Shown: positions 25,446 to 34,270 of the stretch, one piece after another
Layout of the letters: every line of letters starts with the position of its first letter
Numbering within the stretch: position 1 is the stretch's first letter
Origin: Candidatus Caenarcanales bacterium
Lineage (GTDB): Bacteria > Cyanobacteriota > Vampirovibrionia > LMEP-6097
Assembly: GCA_013216135.1 (NCBI GenBank)
Contig: JABSOS010000018.1
Coordinates: forward strand, 1-64,000
Length of the DNA: 64,000 nt
Direction of reading: 5' to 3'
Translations under genes and position numbers: made by a program
Notes under the pieces: model-generated
The model's input: only the letters and a program-made list of their open reading frames with translations
Database searches by the model: none
What the model was told of the DNA's origin: nothing

Positions 25446-26376
25446 GATCAATTTTAGTTAAGAACTGCCTAAAAACTCGAACTGCTGATTGCTTACCAGG
25501 TGCGAGACCAGACATCATAGATAAACTCCTACCATTTAAAGTGTTTTGGTAACTAAATGCATCAGACTTAGGATCAGAATAAACAGCTACTGATTCCTGT
25601 AATGATTCAAGTTCCTTAATTAAAGCTGGATTATTTAAATACACTAAATCACTATCAGATTTCATTTCATTTAATAGTAATTCTGCTGCATCAAAAAATA
25701 TTTTTGCCCTAGCTCTAATAATCGTCAATTCATCTTCAAGAGGAAAGCTATTTGCTTCATCCATACTAGCTAAAGCTTTTTGAATAGTTTCAATTTTTTT
25801 CTTCATGCCTTCTAGTCCATAACCGGGTTTATCCCATTGAGGAAAAATTATTTTAAGTTTATCTGTAACCTTTATTTCAGTAGGTTTTTCACCTTGAAGA
25901 ATTTCTTGAGCTGGTGATAACTTAATTTTCTTTTCTGGTAAAACTGGTTTTAAAACTATAGCTTTACTAAGAGCATTTAATTGTTTTTGAACAGCATCAA
26001 TCTTTTCTCTTGAAGGAGGTTTCTTAACATGTTTCCGCTTTTCCTTTAAAGTAAATTTCACCCCATCTCGATAGTCACTAAAGCTAAAACCAACATTCTC
26101 TAACTTGGTCATAAAACCAGATTGTGCTACAAATCTTTCAGAACTATTTATTTTATATTTAGCACCAATCCCAGTCTCTGTATCCTTAACAGGAACTAAA
26201 ATAGGATTTTCACCCGTAAAGAAACCTTCCTTAATAGAAATTTTTCTCCCAGTACCATCACTTAAATACAAGCTACCTTTCTGCTTAGCAGTAAGAAGTA
26301 GTGGATCAAAATTAACACTATTAGAACTTACACCAGAAACCATTGATGAAATATTATCATACTTTTCATATATCAA
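25426..26376 (-). CDS. Hypothetical protein, soluble orphan
   Basis: A protein of up to 316 residues with no recognised family. The first possible start is a TTG at 26376, 19 bp after the upstream aminotransferase; the next is an ATG at 26343. Neither has a good RBS, so the start is uncertain. It has no signal peptide. Residues 30-110 look beta-rich, 110-170 are basic and Lys/Pro-rich, and 195-300 are helical. It overlaps the convergent class IV PLP gene by 20 bases at its 3' end. Its place after the aminotransferase suggests a shared transcript, but no functional link is visible. Confidence 0.55.
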   Translation of the reverse strand: MIYEKYDNISSMVSGVSSNSVNFDPLLLTAKQKGSLYLSDGTGRKISIKEGFFTGENPILVPVKDTETGIGAKYKINSSERFVAQSGFMTKLENVGFSFSDYRDGVKFTLKEKRKHVKKPPSREKIDAVQKQLNALSKAIVLKPVLPEKKIKLSPAQEILQGEKPTEIKVTDKLKIIFPQWDKPGYGLEGMKKKIETIQKALASMDEANSFPLEDELTIIRARAKIFFDAAELLLNEMKSDSDLVYLNNPALIKELESLQESVAVYSDPKSDAFSYQNTLNGRSLSMMSGLAPGKQSAVRVFRQFLTKIDPKTVNS

Positions 26377-26395
26377 AACATCAAAAGAATATCGA

Positions 26396-27553
26396 TTATT
26401 TCAACGATCTCAAGCAAACCTCAAACTTCCCAAGGGACTCTGTAAAAGACTTCCTGCCATAGCCAAGCCTAAAATTATTTTTCAAAGATAAGAGTTTTCT
26501 ATCATTATCACTAGCATCTAAATAAACCGCTCCTGGTAAAAGCATAGCCTCATACTCAGTTACCATTTTCCGGCAAAGCTCATCAGTACTTATACTTCCC
26601 TGATACTTAGGAAAAGCAATAGTACCAGCCTTAGGCTTAATCCAAGAAAAGTTTCCAGAATATTTCTCAAAAAACTTATCAGCAATATCCAAATTAGTTT
26701 TTAAAATGTTTAAATTCCTAGTTAGTAACTTTTCTTTATTCTGTAAAGCAATTAAACTCAATGTTTCACTAGGAGCTGAATTACAGATAGATGAATAATC
26801 TTTAAAGCTTGCCATTTTTTTATAAACTTCTTTATTCTGAGTCGCAACCCAACCTATACGTAAGCCTGCAAGTCCAAAGGACTTAGACATAACACCTAAT
26901 GAAACAGCGTTCTCATAAAGATCACAAGCATTTGCAAGTCTATCATTTTCATCAAACTCAGATAATCTATACACTTCATCTGAGAAAATATATAAATTAT
27001 TCTTACGGGCTATCTCTATCAGCTTCTGTTGCTGTTCACGCGATATTAAATACCCTGTAGGGTTATGTGGACAGTTAATTACTATAGCTTTAGTCTTAGC
27101 TTTAATCGAATCTTCTAAGAAGTTAAAATCAAGTTCCCAAGCCTTATCTTCATCTAAAAGCCATTTAGTAACTTCACAACCTTTAGCTTCAGCTAAACTA
27201 ATCAAAGACTGATAACACGGATACATTACAATCACATGATCTTCAGGAGCTAAGATTGAGAACATAAAATTCATAATCGCCTCTTCAGCACCTGCATGCA
27301 TCAAAACACTCTCAGCATTTATATTTTCATATAATTTAGCGACTTCAGTTCTTAGCTCTAAAGCTCCAGGAGCCTCAGTATAACCAAGCCATGTATTTTT
27401 TAAGCTCGTTAAATTACTATCGTAATTATTTTCATCAAGCTTTAATAGCTCATCAACACTCATAGCTTCAATATCAGAACTAGATAAAAGATATTTAGTA
27501 TTAAATTCATATTTCGCAAAGTATCTTTCCAATTCAAATTCAGCTATTTTCAC
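26396..27553 (-). CDS. PLP-dependent aminotransferase, class I/II
   Basis: A 385-residue fold-type I aminotransferase. Seen: the substrate loop TWLGYTEAPGALELR near residue 55, NCPHNPTGYL near residue 160 (Asn contacting PLP), SDEVYRLSEF near 190 and the PLP lysine motif VMSKSFGLAGLRIGW near 222. The N-terminus (ELERYFAKYEFNTKYLLSSS) resembles the VioD/capreomycidine-synthase-like branch of the family, which use amino acids with unusual side chains. The actual substrate is unknown. The GTG start shares a base with the TAG stop of the upstream secreted-protein gene (TAGTG), so the two are coupled. Confidence 0.87.
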   Translation of the reverse strand: MKIAEFELERYFAKYEFNTKYLLSSSDIEAMSVDELLKLDENNYDSNLTSLKNTWLGYTEAPGALELRTEVAKLYENINAESVLMHAGAEEAIMNFMFSILAPEDHVIVMYPCYQSLISLAEAKGCEVTKWLLDEDKAWELDFNFLEDSIKAKTKAIVINCPHNPTGYLISREQQQKLIEIARKNNLYIFSDEVYRLSEFDENDRLANACDLYENAVSLGVMSKSFGLAGLRIGWVATQNKEVYKKMASFKDYSSICNSAPSETLSLIALQNKEKLLTRNLNILKTNLDIADKFFEKYSGNFSWIKPKAGTIAFPKYQGSISTDELCRKMVTEYEAMLLPGAVYLDASDNDRKLLSLKNNFRLGYGRKSFTESLGKFEVCLRSLK

Positions 27554-28776
27554 TAACCATTCTCTCCAATACCAAAAGCACTAATATCAGCATTAAACTG
27601 ATCAGCAGTTTCCTGACTTATTAAGCTTACAGCTCTTAACTTGCTTGCTAAGCGTTTTTTACACTCATCATAAGCAGTAAAGATTCTGTCTTGAGCAGAA
27701 CTTTTCAAAGTATCAACTCTCAAAAATTGCTTATCATTAAGAACTTTTTGTTTACGATTTAACTTATCGATTAATTTGTCAATCTTCCCTAGTCTCTGAT
27801 CAGCAACTTTATCTAACTTAACTACACAGTTAAGCTCTTTAAAAATATCTTTTCCTTGCTTACCAGTGATTATTTTATCTTTAAAAGCAGCTCTAACTTG
27901 TTTTGCTAAAGACCTTACTGCTTTCAAGCTATTCACTAAACTTACTCTTGCTGATTCGACAACTGCCTCCAGCTCTTTCATACCAGCCTCAGTACAGACA
28001 TCAGTTCCATCATTACCGATAGCACCACACTTAATTTTAAATACTTGTAAACCATTATATGCATTAGCTTCATTAGCACCGATGCTAGTTAAATCACCTT
28101 CAAATGTACTTAAATCTAAACTCGGTGGCGGAACATCAGTTGGATCCTCATCTTCATCGTCTTCGTCATCATCGTCACTCTCAGAAGAATCTGCTAAAGC
28201 TGGGTTAGCATCAGTTGTTAAAGTGTTACTCTCTACGTTTACAACCAAAGCTAATCTAGAAGGCACATTAGCTGCAAGTAAACTAAATACAAATAAATTT
28301 TGGTTATTGCCAGAAATGAAAGGTAAAATCTTAGGACGAGTACTATAAGTCGTATAGATACCTGCTTCAGTAGTAGTTACACTCCCTCGACTTAAACCAC
28401 GAGTCTTATCAGCACTCTGAGTTCGGGCATATCTTACAGAAGAAACCTTTCCTGAAAGTTCATTTGTTATACCTCTTAAGCTAATACTTTGTGAACTAGA
28501 AAGTACATTTTCATTATTAATAATTGCAAGTTGTTCTTCTGATGCTGGAGAAAAGAATAAGCGAACTTCAAATTCACCTTCTCCATCAAACTTACCATCA
28601 GTTTTTGCAGCTATAGCTGCTGATAAATCTCTATCAGTAATAACAAATGGTGTCCCAAAAACAACATTATTAACTAGAATAACCTCACGATTAGTATCAA
28701 ATTCAATATTTACAGCTTGAGCTGCATGAATAAAAAGAAAACTAAATAAAGCTACCAATAGTGATTTTATCTTCAT
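27553..28776 (-). CDS. Secreted protein with helical, DKQ-motif C-terminus
   Basis: An exported protein of about 407 residues. ATG at 28776 (MKIKSLLVALFSFLFIHAAQA signal peptide) is preferred over a TTG seven codons upstream, since a TATAAT hexamer lies only six bases before the ATG. The mature N-terminal half is beta-like. An acidic run (SESDDDDEDDEDED) separates it from a helical C-terminal half with four cysteines. The C-terminus has KIDKLIDKL and DKQFLRV, shared with the secreted protein encoded at 31425-33134. Function unknown. Its stop overlaps the GTG of the aminotransferase. Confidence 0.65.
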   Translation of the reverse strand: MKIKSLLVALFSFLFIHAAQAVNIEFDTNREVILVNNVVFGTPFVITDRDLSAAIAAKTDGKFDGEGEFEVRLFFSPASEEQLAIINNENVLSSSQSISLRGITNELSGKVSSVRYARTQSADKTRGLSRGSVTTTEAGIYTTYSTRPKILPFISGNNQNLFVFSLLAANVPSRLALVVNVESNTLTTDANPALADSSESDDDDEDDEDEDPTDVPPPSLDLSTFEGDLTSIGANEANAYNGLQVFKIKCGAIGNDGTDVCTEAGMKELEAVVESARVSLVNSLKAVRSLAKQVRAAFKDKIITGKQGKDIFKELNCVVKLDKVADQRLGKIDKLIDKLNRKQKVLNDKQFLRVDTLKSSAQDRIFTAYDECKKRLASKLRAVSLISQETADQFNADISAFGIGENG

Positions 28777-28811
28777 AGTATTATTATATCTTTCCAAGAC
28801 ATACAGTTTTT

Positions 28812-31070
28812 TTAAATTTTATTCAGGATATACAGCCCCATACTTGCATTAGGAGAATCAGAGCTTAAGTCCTCAGTTCTATACCTAAGAATGATAATTT
28901 CTGCATCGTCAGAAACATAGCCTTCAAAAAGACCATTTTCAAGATCCCCTGCCTGAATGAAACCAGTATTTGAAACTGAATAGTTAAGTAACTCATCATC
29001 AAGAGCTAACTCTGTAAAATTAATATTAGAGAAGTCACTATCTCTTGCAATAATTCTTTCAAGCTGATTAGTAAAATTCATCTCAGTTTCAGAAAAAGTT
29101 ACTATACCTTGTTTTTCATCGAACACCTCTATTAATGAGCCATCAAAGAAGACTTCTATTTTATTAATCTGATATTGAGTTCCACTTAAATTAGGAGTAG
29201 AGCTGGGCAGTCTGACAGCAAGTACTAATTCTCTGATAGCCTCAGTTAAGCCTCTCCCTCTTCCGCCACGCTCTCTTTCATCACTGGAACCAACTACAGC
29301 AAAAAAATTAGTTTGTGGATTAGCAAAGCCTTCTAAATCAATAGTTTCATCAAAAGCAATAGGTAAACTCATAGTAATTTTATTTTTATCAACTCTAAAG
29401 AAATCAGTAAAACTAAGGACTGCACCATCAGAATTTAATTGAGTACTTGATTGATTTTTAATTCTCTTTATTCTTATTGTGCGAAAGTCACTTGCAGCAA
29501 TAGTCCTTGAAAAAATTTCAATCTCTCCTAAATTACCAAAAATCAAAGTAGAACCATCATCGCCAAACTCAGCACCAAAACCAACAACACCAAAATTACC
29601 ATCAAAGCTTTGCAAAGAAATATCTTCTTTTTTAAAGATAAAACTAAAAGTAGCTATATCCTCTTTGCCGACTATCTCTAAAGTATCAGGCACAAACTCC
29701 TCTCCTCTCGCGATTAAAGTTCCCATAAAGACTCCTGCTTGAGCTGGATAAAGTTTTTCTGTCGAAACTAAAGATCTAAAACCGATCAAATCCCCCCTAT
29801 CATCTCTAAAAAACTCTTCTTCCTGTGGATTTACTATCGTAAGAGAATCGTCCTGTCCTAAACTAACACTATAACCAGGAGCTTCTTCAGTACTATTCCT
29901 AGTTAAAGTACTATCTAAAAAATAACCAGAGAAACTAGTCCCCGGCACTGAATCATTAAATAAATCCATTCTAGACTCTACTGCAGATCTTCCACTAACC
30001 TCTACTGCACCTGAAACTGGAGGGTTAAACCTCAGTTCACCAAATTCAAGCCCACAAGTATTATATGTTTTAGTATCAATATCACGAGAAAATAAACCAA
30101 AATCAAATAAAACAAAATTATATAAACCAGTCAAATCCTCTGTACTAGTAGCTAAAGAAGATAAGTCAACAGCATCAATTAGATTAGTAATGAAATCATT
30201 TGCAACTTCACTTAAAGTATCCAAAGAATCAGCAATAGTCTCTGCACCAGGGATATTAAAAGATTCGACGGTATCAATAAAATTCAGTACATCCTCTGAA
30301 TTATAATCAGAAAAGGCTGGGCTTGCATTTTCAATCTCTTGAAAAATAAATTCAGAAACTGGATTTATATCTGTATCGCCAGAACCGACTATAGCTCTTA
30401 AACGAGTATCATCAGGTGCAGTAGCAGACACCATAAAATCTGGACTAAAATTATCACCAGAAAAATTGAATTGGTACTCACCATTAACATCAGTATCAGT
30501 AGTTGCGATAAGAACTTCTCTTTCATCTTCATCAAATCTAATTAGGTTAACCTCAACCCCTTCAGGACTAGCGACATTACCCGAGCTAAGAAATTTACTT
30601 GAATCTGCTTGAGGAATCTGTACTTTACCAGAGACACTTAAACCTGAAATATTCACAAATATATTTTCTTGAAAGCTTTCCAAGGCTAATTTATTTTGAA
30701 GTTTTTTAGGAAACTTTAACTGGTAAGAAAAAGAATTACTTGCTACGAGGTTACTAAATTCATTTAAAGTAAAAGTAACCTGCTGTGATTTATCCGTAGT
30801 TCCTTCAGAACTAATAGGAATAAAAATCTTTTTCTCACTAACTGTTACGACACCATTTACATCTTTACTTACTATAAGTTTAGCTTTAATTCCTTTAGTA
30901 AGAAGCTTTTTACTGAGCTTAGGCTCTAAGCCTGTCATATAGAAACTCACAGAAACACTACTGTTATTTCCACTCAAAACTATCTTATTGTCAGGTACTA
31001 CCCGTGCTGCTTCAGCAGCATTAAAAATACACAATAAGCTCAATAATACAACACTAAAACCTAACCTCAT
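28812..31070 (-). CDS. Large secreted protein with a carboxypeptidase-regulatory-like domain
   Basis: About 752 residues. The ATG at 31070 gives a typical signal peptide (MRLGFSVVLLSLLCIFNAAEA). The longer open frame back to 31118 would be encoded by a transcription terminator, so it is rejected. The N-terminal region (to about 150) is beta-rich. Residues about 155-240 resemble a CarboxypepD_reg/transthyretin-like domain (SGKVQIPQ, TDVNGEYQF). Long Ser/Glu/Asp-rich beta regions follow to the end. An extended -10 (TGATAAGAT at 31078-31086) seven bases before the ATG gives it its own promoter. Likely a surface or matrix protein; function not recognised. Confidence 0.65.
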   Translation of the reverse strand: MRLGFSVVLLSLLCIFNAAEAARVVPDNKIVLSGNNSSVSVSFYMTGLEPKLSKKLLTKGIKAKLIVSKDVNGVVTVSEKKIFIPISSEGTTDKSQQVTFTLNEFSNLVASNSFSYQLKFPKKLQNKLALESFQENIFVNISGLSVSGKVQIPQADSSKFLSSGNVASPEGVEVNLIRFDEDEREVLIATTDTDVNGEYQFNFSGDNFSPDFMVSATAPDDTRLRAIVGSGDTDINPVSEFIFQEIENASPAFSDYNSEDVLNFIDTVESFNIPGAETIADSLDTLSEVANDFITNLIDAVDLSSLATSTEDLTGLYNFVLFDFGLFSRDIDTKTYNTCGLEFGELRFNPPVSGAVEVSGRSAVESRMDLFNDSVPGTSFSGYFLDSTLTRNSTEEAPGYSVSLGQDDSLTIVNPQEEEFFRDDRGDLIGFRSLVSTEKLYPAQAGVFMGTLIARGEEFVPDTLEIVGKEDIATFSFIFKKEDISLQSFDGNFGVVGFGAEFGDDGSTLIFGNLGEIEIFSRTIAASDFRTIRIKRIKNQSSTQLNSDGAVLSFTDFFRVDKNKITMSLPIAFDETIDLEGFANPQTNFFAVVGSSDERERGGRGRGLTEAIRELVLAVRLPSSTPNLSGTQYQINKIEVFFDGSLIEVFDEKQGIVTFSETEMNFTNQLERIIARDSDFSNINFTELALDDELLNYSVSNTGFIQAGDLENGLFEGYVSDDAEIIILRYRTEDLSSDSPNASMGLYILNKI

Positions 31071-31085
31071 AAAATTAATCTTATC

Positions 31086-31110
31086 AAAAAAAAAACGGCT
31101 CAAAGAGCCG
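31086..31110 (-). terminator. Rho-independent terminator of a probable small RNA
   Basis: On the minus strand CGGCTC-TTT-GAGCCG (31096-31110) is followed directly by ten T residues (31086-31095). The stem is six base pairs with five G-C pairs. It lies 15 bp before the start codon at 31070, so it cannot belong to that gene; it ends the transcript that begins near 31253. Confidence 0.75.
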
Positions 31111-31253
31111 CTTTCCATTCATGCATACTTTTTACTTAGGGAAGAAGATTAAGTAAAGAGAATCCCTTATGGGAGAGAGATCGGAGATAGAGAGGGGATT
31201 CTCTTTACTTGGGTTGAACTTTGCTCAATCTAGTGGATAGGAAGCACATTGGG
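31086..31253 (-). ncRNA. Candidate small RNA with C-rich loop
   Basis: Between two minus-strand secreted-protein genes lies about 170 nt with no open reading frame. A TATAAA (31260-31265) with a TTAAGA 16 bp upstream gives a promoter, and the terminator at 31086-31110 gives the 3' end. Inside, AAGTAAAGAGAATCCC and its exact complement (31195-31210 and 31151-31166) form a 16-bp stem closed by a 28-nt pyrimidine-rich loop containing UAUCUCC and CUCUCCC. Such UCUCC/UCCC loops resemble the seed of small RNAs that pair with Shine-Dalgarno sequences. A second AAGTAAA downstream could pair with the same CTTTACTT, allowing an alternative fold. 6S RNA is another possibility. No known family is recognised. 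Confidence 0.5.
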
Positions 31254-31259
31254 AGATTG

Positions 31260-31287
31260 TTTATACTAGTTTGAGCTGATTTCTTAA
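31260..31287 (-). promoter_or_regulatory. Probable promoter of the small RNA
   Basis: Minus-strand TTAAGA (31282-31287) and TATAAA (31260-31265) separated by 16 bp. The -10 is close to consensus and the -35 is moderate. It lies between the terminator of the upstream gene and the candidate small RNA. Confidence 0.4.
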
Positions 31288-31358
31288 CCTCATCTTAACC
31301 TTATGACTATATAAAGTGACCCTAGAAATTTTTTGATATAAATTTATAAAAATTTTTC

Positions 31359-31389
31359 AAAAAAAATCCCCTGCAAATGCAGGGGATTT
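31359..31389 (-). terminator. Rho-independent terminator of the secreted-protein gene at 31425-33134
   Basis: Minus-strand AAATCCCCTGC (31379-31389) and GCAGGGGATTT (31364-31374) flank a 4-nt loop, followed by a run of eight T residues that overlaps the stem base. A strong 11-bp stem located 36 bp after the stop codon. Confidence 0.85.
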
Positions 31390-31424
31390 CAAAAAGCAAG
31401 CTAGAAGACAATATATAGTAAAAA

Positions 31425-33134
31425 TTAATTAGAAAAACCTTCTTTAAGAAGTGCTTTATTTATAATTCTTAACCATTGTTTGTCTTGATATAGAGTTGCT
31501 CTAGTTCTTAACTTTAAAAGTTTATCTATTCTTCTTTGACGAGCAAGAGCAGTAAATCTAAATGAATCAGGTGGACAAGCATTATTATTAGTCTTCTTCA
31601 CTTTTTCAACAGATTTAACTACTGAAGTGTAACCTTTATCGATTCTCTTAACTGTTCTATCTATAGCTTTCTTACGTTTCGCACTCTCTTCTTCTTTTTT
31701 CTTATCTAAAAGAGCCTGTCTAACTTTAGTGTGTGCTTTAGTGTAAGCTTCGACCACTTCCTCATAGTACTGAGTGACACAGTCGCTTACTTGTACTTCA
31801 CATATCGCATCAATTGCAGCAATTTTATTGTTAGCTTTTATAGTATCGAATTGATTTTCAAGTAAAGTTTTCAAATCTTCAGTTAAAGATTCAATTTCAC
31901 CGACAGCACTATCAACTACATCCTGGACAGTTTCATCATTAAACTCAGGAAGAGTATAAGCAGAGTCTAAAGTAGTTCCGGCATCTTGCTTATCTTCAAG
32001 ACCTTGATCAATATCACTTACAGTGTTTTCTAAAGTAGCTTTTAAACGAATTGATTCTTCATTAAGTGAACTATCTTCAGTCATAACAGTAGTCTTAGCT
32101 TCAGTATCATGAGCTATAGCTCTATCAATAGCTTCATCAGCAGCTGTACTTTCAGATTTTTCTTTAGCACACTCTAAATGTCTAATCGAGAAGTCTAAAG
32201 CACCTTTAGCAGCATTTCTAGCTTCACTAATATCATCACGAATGAACTCAACTAAAATATCTAAACGTCTAATAGCAGGACCTGGATTAACTCCAGCGTC
32301 AGAGACAGCAAGCCTAGCCTCTTCAAGCTGCTCAGCAAAGCCATTTAATCTAGCTTTTACTGCTTGCTCAGTTCTCACAGCAATATTTAAGTGCTCAATA
32401 GCTGTAAGCGGGCAGTTCCCCTCTCTAACTTCAGGTTGAACTTTTACTTCTTCTTCAACTACTTCAACAGGCTCAGTAGAAACAGGTTCATCATTAGCAC
32501 CTTCACCACTACTAGTACCTTGATTTATAGAGATGTTACATTCAAAAGATTCAGTAACAGCACCTTTTTCCTGAATAGCTCCACAAGTAGCTTCATAAAC
32601 TTGACCAGGAATAGTTTTCAACTCTAATTCCACCCCAAAAGATTGAACGGAATCATTATTCACAGAAGTATTCGTAGGCACTATATAAGAAGTGTTGCCA
32701 TTATTTTTATTAAGATTCTTAGCCTTAAAAACCCTAGGGTTATCTGCTGTATTAGATACAACATTATCTAAAAAAGTACGATCACTACAACTAGCTAAGC
32801 CATTTGTCATAGGACCTACAGTGAACTGTAATATCAAATCTCTTGCAAGAAAAGCTGATGTCGTCATAGTGACAGTTACGGTCTTAGTTTTAGTTCCTGG
32901 ACCAGTAAAAAGTACTTGACCGCCTGATCTTTGTAATAAGCCTGGACCCACTGGCGTGTTTATAGTTCTGCTTTCACCGATATCATAGTCATCTACAGTA
33001 ACTAAATTAATAGTGTCGTTAGAAACAGCATCTATAAAAGCAGATTTACTAGCTTCACAGGGTAAAGCTGAAGCTTTCATATAATTTCCACATAAGAAGC
33101 AGAACACTAAAACCAAGACCGTTCTAATTAACAT
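31425..33134 (-). CDS. Secreted helical protein, DKQ-motif C-terminus
   Basis: About 569 residues with a signal peptide (MLIRTVLVLVFCFLCGNYMK, cleavage near KASA). The ATG at 33134 is chosen over one at 33146 because a TATAAT (33145-33150) overlaps the earlier codon and ends ten bases before the later one. The first 190 residues are beta-like with two cysteine pairs. An acidic Glu/Val linker follows near residue 225, then a long helical, Glu/Ala/Asp-rich region and a basic C-terminus with RIDKLLKL and DKQWLRI, a motif shared with the protein at 27553-28776. It is monocistronic with a strong terminator. Function unknown. Confidence 0.65.
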   Translation of the reverse strand: MLIRTVLVLVFCFLCGNYMKASALPCEASKSAFIDAVSNDTINLVTVDDYDIGESRTINTPVGPGLLQRSGGQVLFTGPGTKTKTVTVTMTTSAFLARDLILQFTVGPMTNGLASCSDRTFLDNVVSNTADNPRVFKAKNLNKNNGNTSYIVPTNTSVNNDSVQSFGVELELKTIPGQVYEATCGAIQEKGAVTESFECNISINQGTSSGEGANDEPVSTEPVEVVEEEVKVQPEVREGNCPLTAIEHLNIAVRTEQAVKARLNGFAEQLEEARLAVSDAGVNPGPAIRRLDILVEFIRDDISEARNAAKGALDFSIRHLECAKEKSESTAADEAIDRAIAHDTEAKTTVMTEDSSLNEESIRLKATLENTVSDIDQGLEDKQDAGTTLDSAYTLPEFNDETVQDVVDSAVGEIESLTEDLKTLLENQFDTIKANNKIAAIDAICEVQVSDCVTQYYEEVVEAYTKAHTKVRQALLDKKKEEESAKRKKAIDRTVKRIDKGYTSVVKSVEKVKKTNNNACPPDSFRFTALARQRRIDKLLKLRTRATLYQDKQWLRIINKALLKEGFSN

Positions 33135-33267
33135 AATCACCAACATTATAGCTTTTGTTAAAGAGGAAGTTGCCAGAATCTATCTTAATTTTCGAAGAAA
33201 GAGATTAATAATTAATAGGACTGCCGAATTAATAATAAATCATTGAATCTCTGCAATAATAAAACTA

Positions 33268-33567
33268 ATGAAAGTTATCGCAGATTTTTGCTTAGTTCCT
33301 TTAGGTGTCGGAGTCTCAGTATCTAAATATGTAGCCAAATGTGAAAAAGTATTAAAAGATGCTGGTTTAAAAACTCAGCTCCATTCTTACGGAACTAACA
33401 TAGAAGGAGAGTGGGATGAAGTTTTTGCTGCAATCAAACTTTGTCATGAAAAAATCCATGAAATGGGTGCACCTAGAATTACATCTACTTTAAAATTTGG
33501 AACTCGAACAGACCGTGATCAGTCTATGGCAGATAAAGTCAAGTCGGTTGAGGAAAAGTTAAGCTAA
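33268..33567 (+). CDS. MTH1187/YkoF-type thiamine-binding domain protein
   Basis: A 99-residue single-domain protein. The signature is MKVIADFCLVPLGVGVSVSKYV with YxxxCEKVLKDAGLKTQLHSYGTNIEGEWDEVF, and the C-terminal MGAPRITSTLKFGTRTD. It matches the MTH1187 (DUF77) family, a ferredoxin-like fold that forms tetramers; some members bind thiamine or related ligands. The physiological role is not settled. It stands alone, with an AATAAT-type -10 (TGCAATAAT) seven bases before the ATG. Confidence 0.88.
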   Translation: MKVIADFCLVPLGVGVSVSKYVAKCEKVLKDAGLKTQLHSYGTNIEGEWDEVFAAIKLCHEKIHEMGAPRITSTLKFGTRTDRDQSMADKVKSVEEKLS

Positions 33568-33685
33568 CCCTACAAAGCTAAACTCACTTCATAAATTATT
33601 ATCAATTAAATTCAAGATAAAACTTGTATTACAACTAGTCCTGAATTTTGAGAGAGAATTTGGTACTTAGTTTATGGAGGCGCAA

Positions 33686-34267
33686 ATGAAAGAAACGACT
33701 ATTGGTAATAGTAGATTAGGTAGTGATTTTAATAATACAAATCAAATACAAGAAAAGAAGGGTGAAGTCCATCACCTACCAAATGGAGCGGTTGTCAGAA
33801 TTAACCCTGATGAAGAAACGATAAGAGATACTAAATCTAAAACGCTATATTTCTTTGAAAAAAAAATTGATACAAAAGACCTAATAGGACAGCCTTTTGG
33901 CATGCCTTTTGTGCCTACCAAAGATGAAATTACTCTAGAAGTTGTGAAAGAACAAGAAATACTTGGAGATAAAGTTAATGTATCTATTAACTCAAAAACT
34001 GGTGAAGTCACTCTCTGGTACCACGATGAAGTAACAGGAAAAACAAAAAAAGTTGTTTTAAAGAATAAAGAAGAATATAACAAACTGTTAAGAGCAACCC
34101 ATAACAGAGATTCCACTGTAAGTGAGCTTATAGATGACGGAATCATAACTGCAGATAGTGAATTTGATCCAAAGAGTCTTGAAGAGCAGTTTGGAGATAT
34201 AGACTTAACTAAATTTACTGAATTATTAAATGAAAAAGATAAACCATTAATTTTTACCGAAGCATAA
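33686..34267 (+). CDS. Hypothetical protein, first of an orphan pair
   Basis: A 193-residue protein of no recognised family. The start at 33686 is chosen because a perfect GGAGG lies five bases upstream; the ATG at 33674 sits before that RBS. The N-terminus (MKETTIGNSRLGSDFNNTNQ) is polar and unstructured. A beta-like part (VHHLPNGAVVRINPDEETI; NVSINSKTGEVTLWYHDE) occupies residues 30-135, followed by an acidic helical tail. No signal peptide or membrane span. The next orphan starts three bases after the stop, so they are one operon. Confidence 0.65.
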   Translation: MKETTIGNSRLGSDFNNTNQIQEKKGEVHHLPNGAVVRINPDEETIRDTKSKTLYFFEKKIDTKDLIGQPFGMPFVPTKDEITLEVVKEQEILGDKVNVSINSKTGEVTLWYHDEVTGKTKKVVLKNKEEYNKLLRATHNRDSTVSELIDDGIITADSEFDPKSLEEQFGDIDLTKFTELLNEKDKPLIFTEA

Positions 34268-34270
34268 ATA

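Noticed and set aside
27866-28348. Plus-strand frame of 160 codons with a long Ser run
   Set aside because: It is the antisense of the acidic Asp/Glu-rich linker in the secreted protein; Ser runs arise from reading that strand backwards.
31086-31118. Longer N-terminus for the secreted protein at 28812 (start at 31118)
   Set aside because: The extra 16 residues are encoded by a strong terminator stem and T-run; the ATG at 31070 gives a proper signal peptide and has a -10 nearby.
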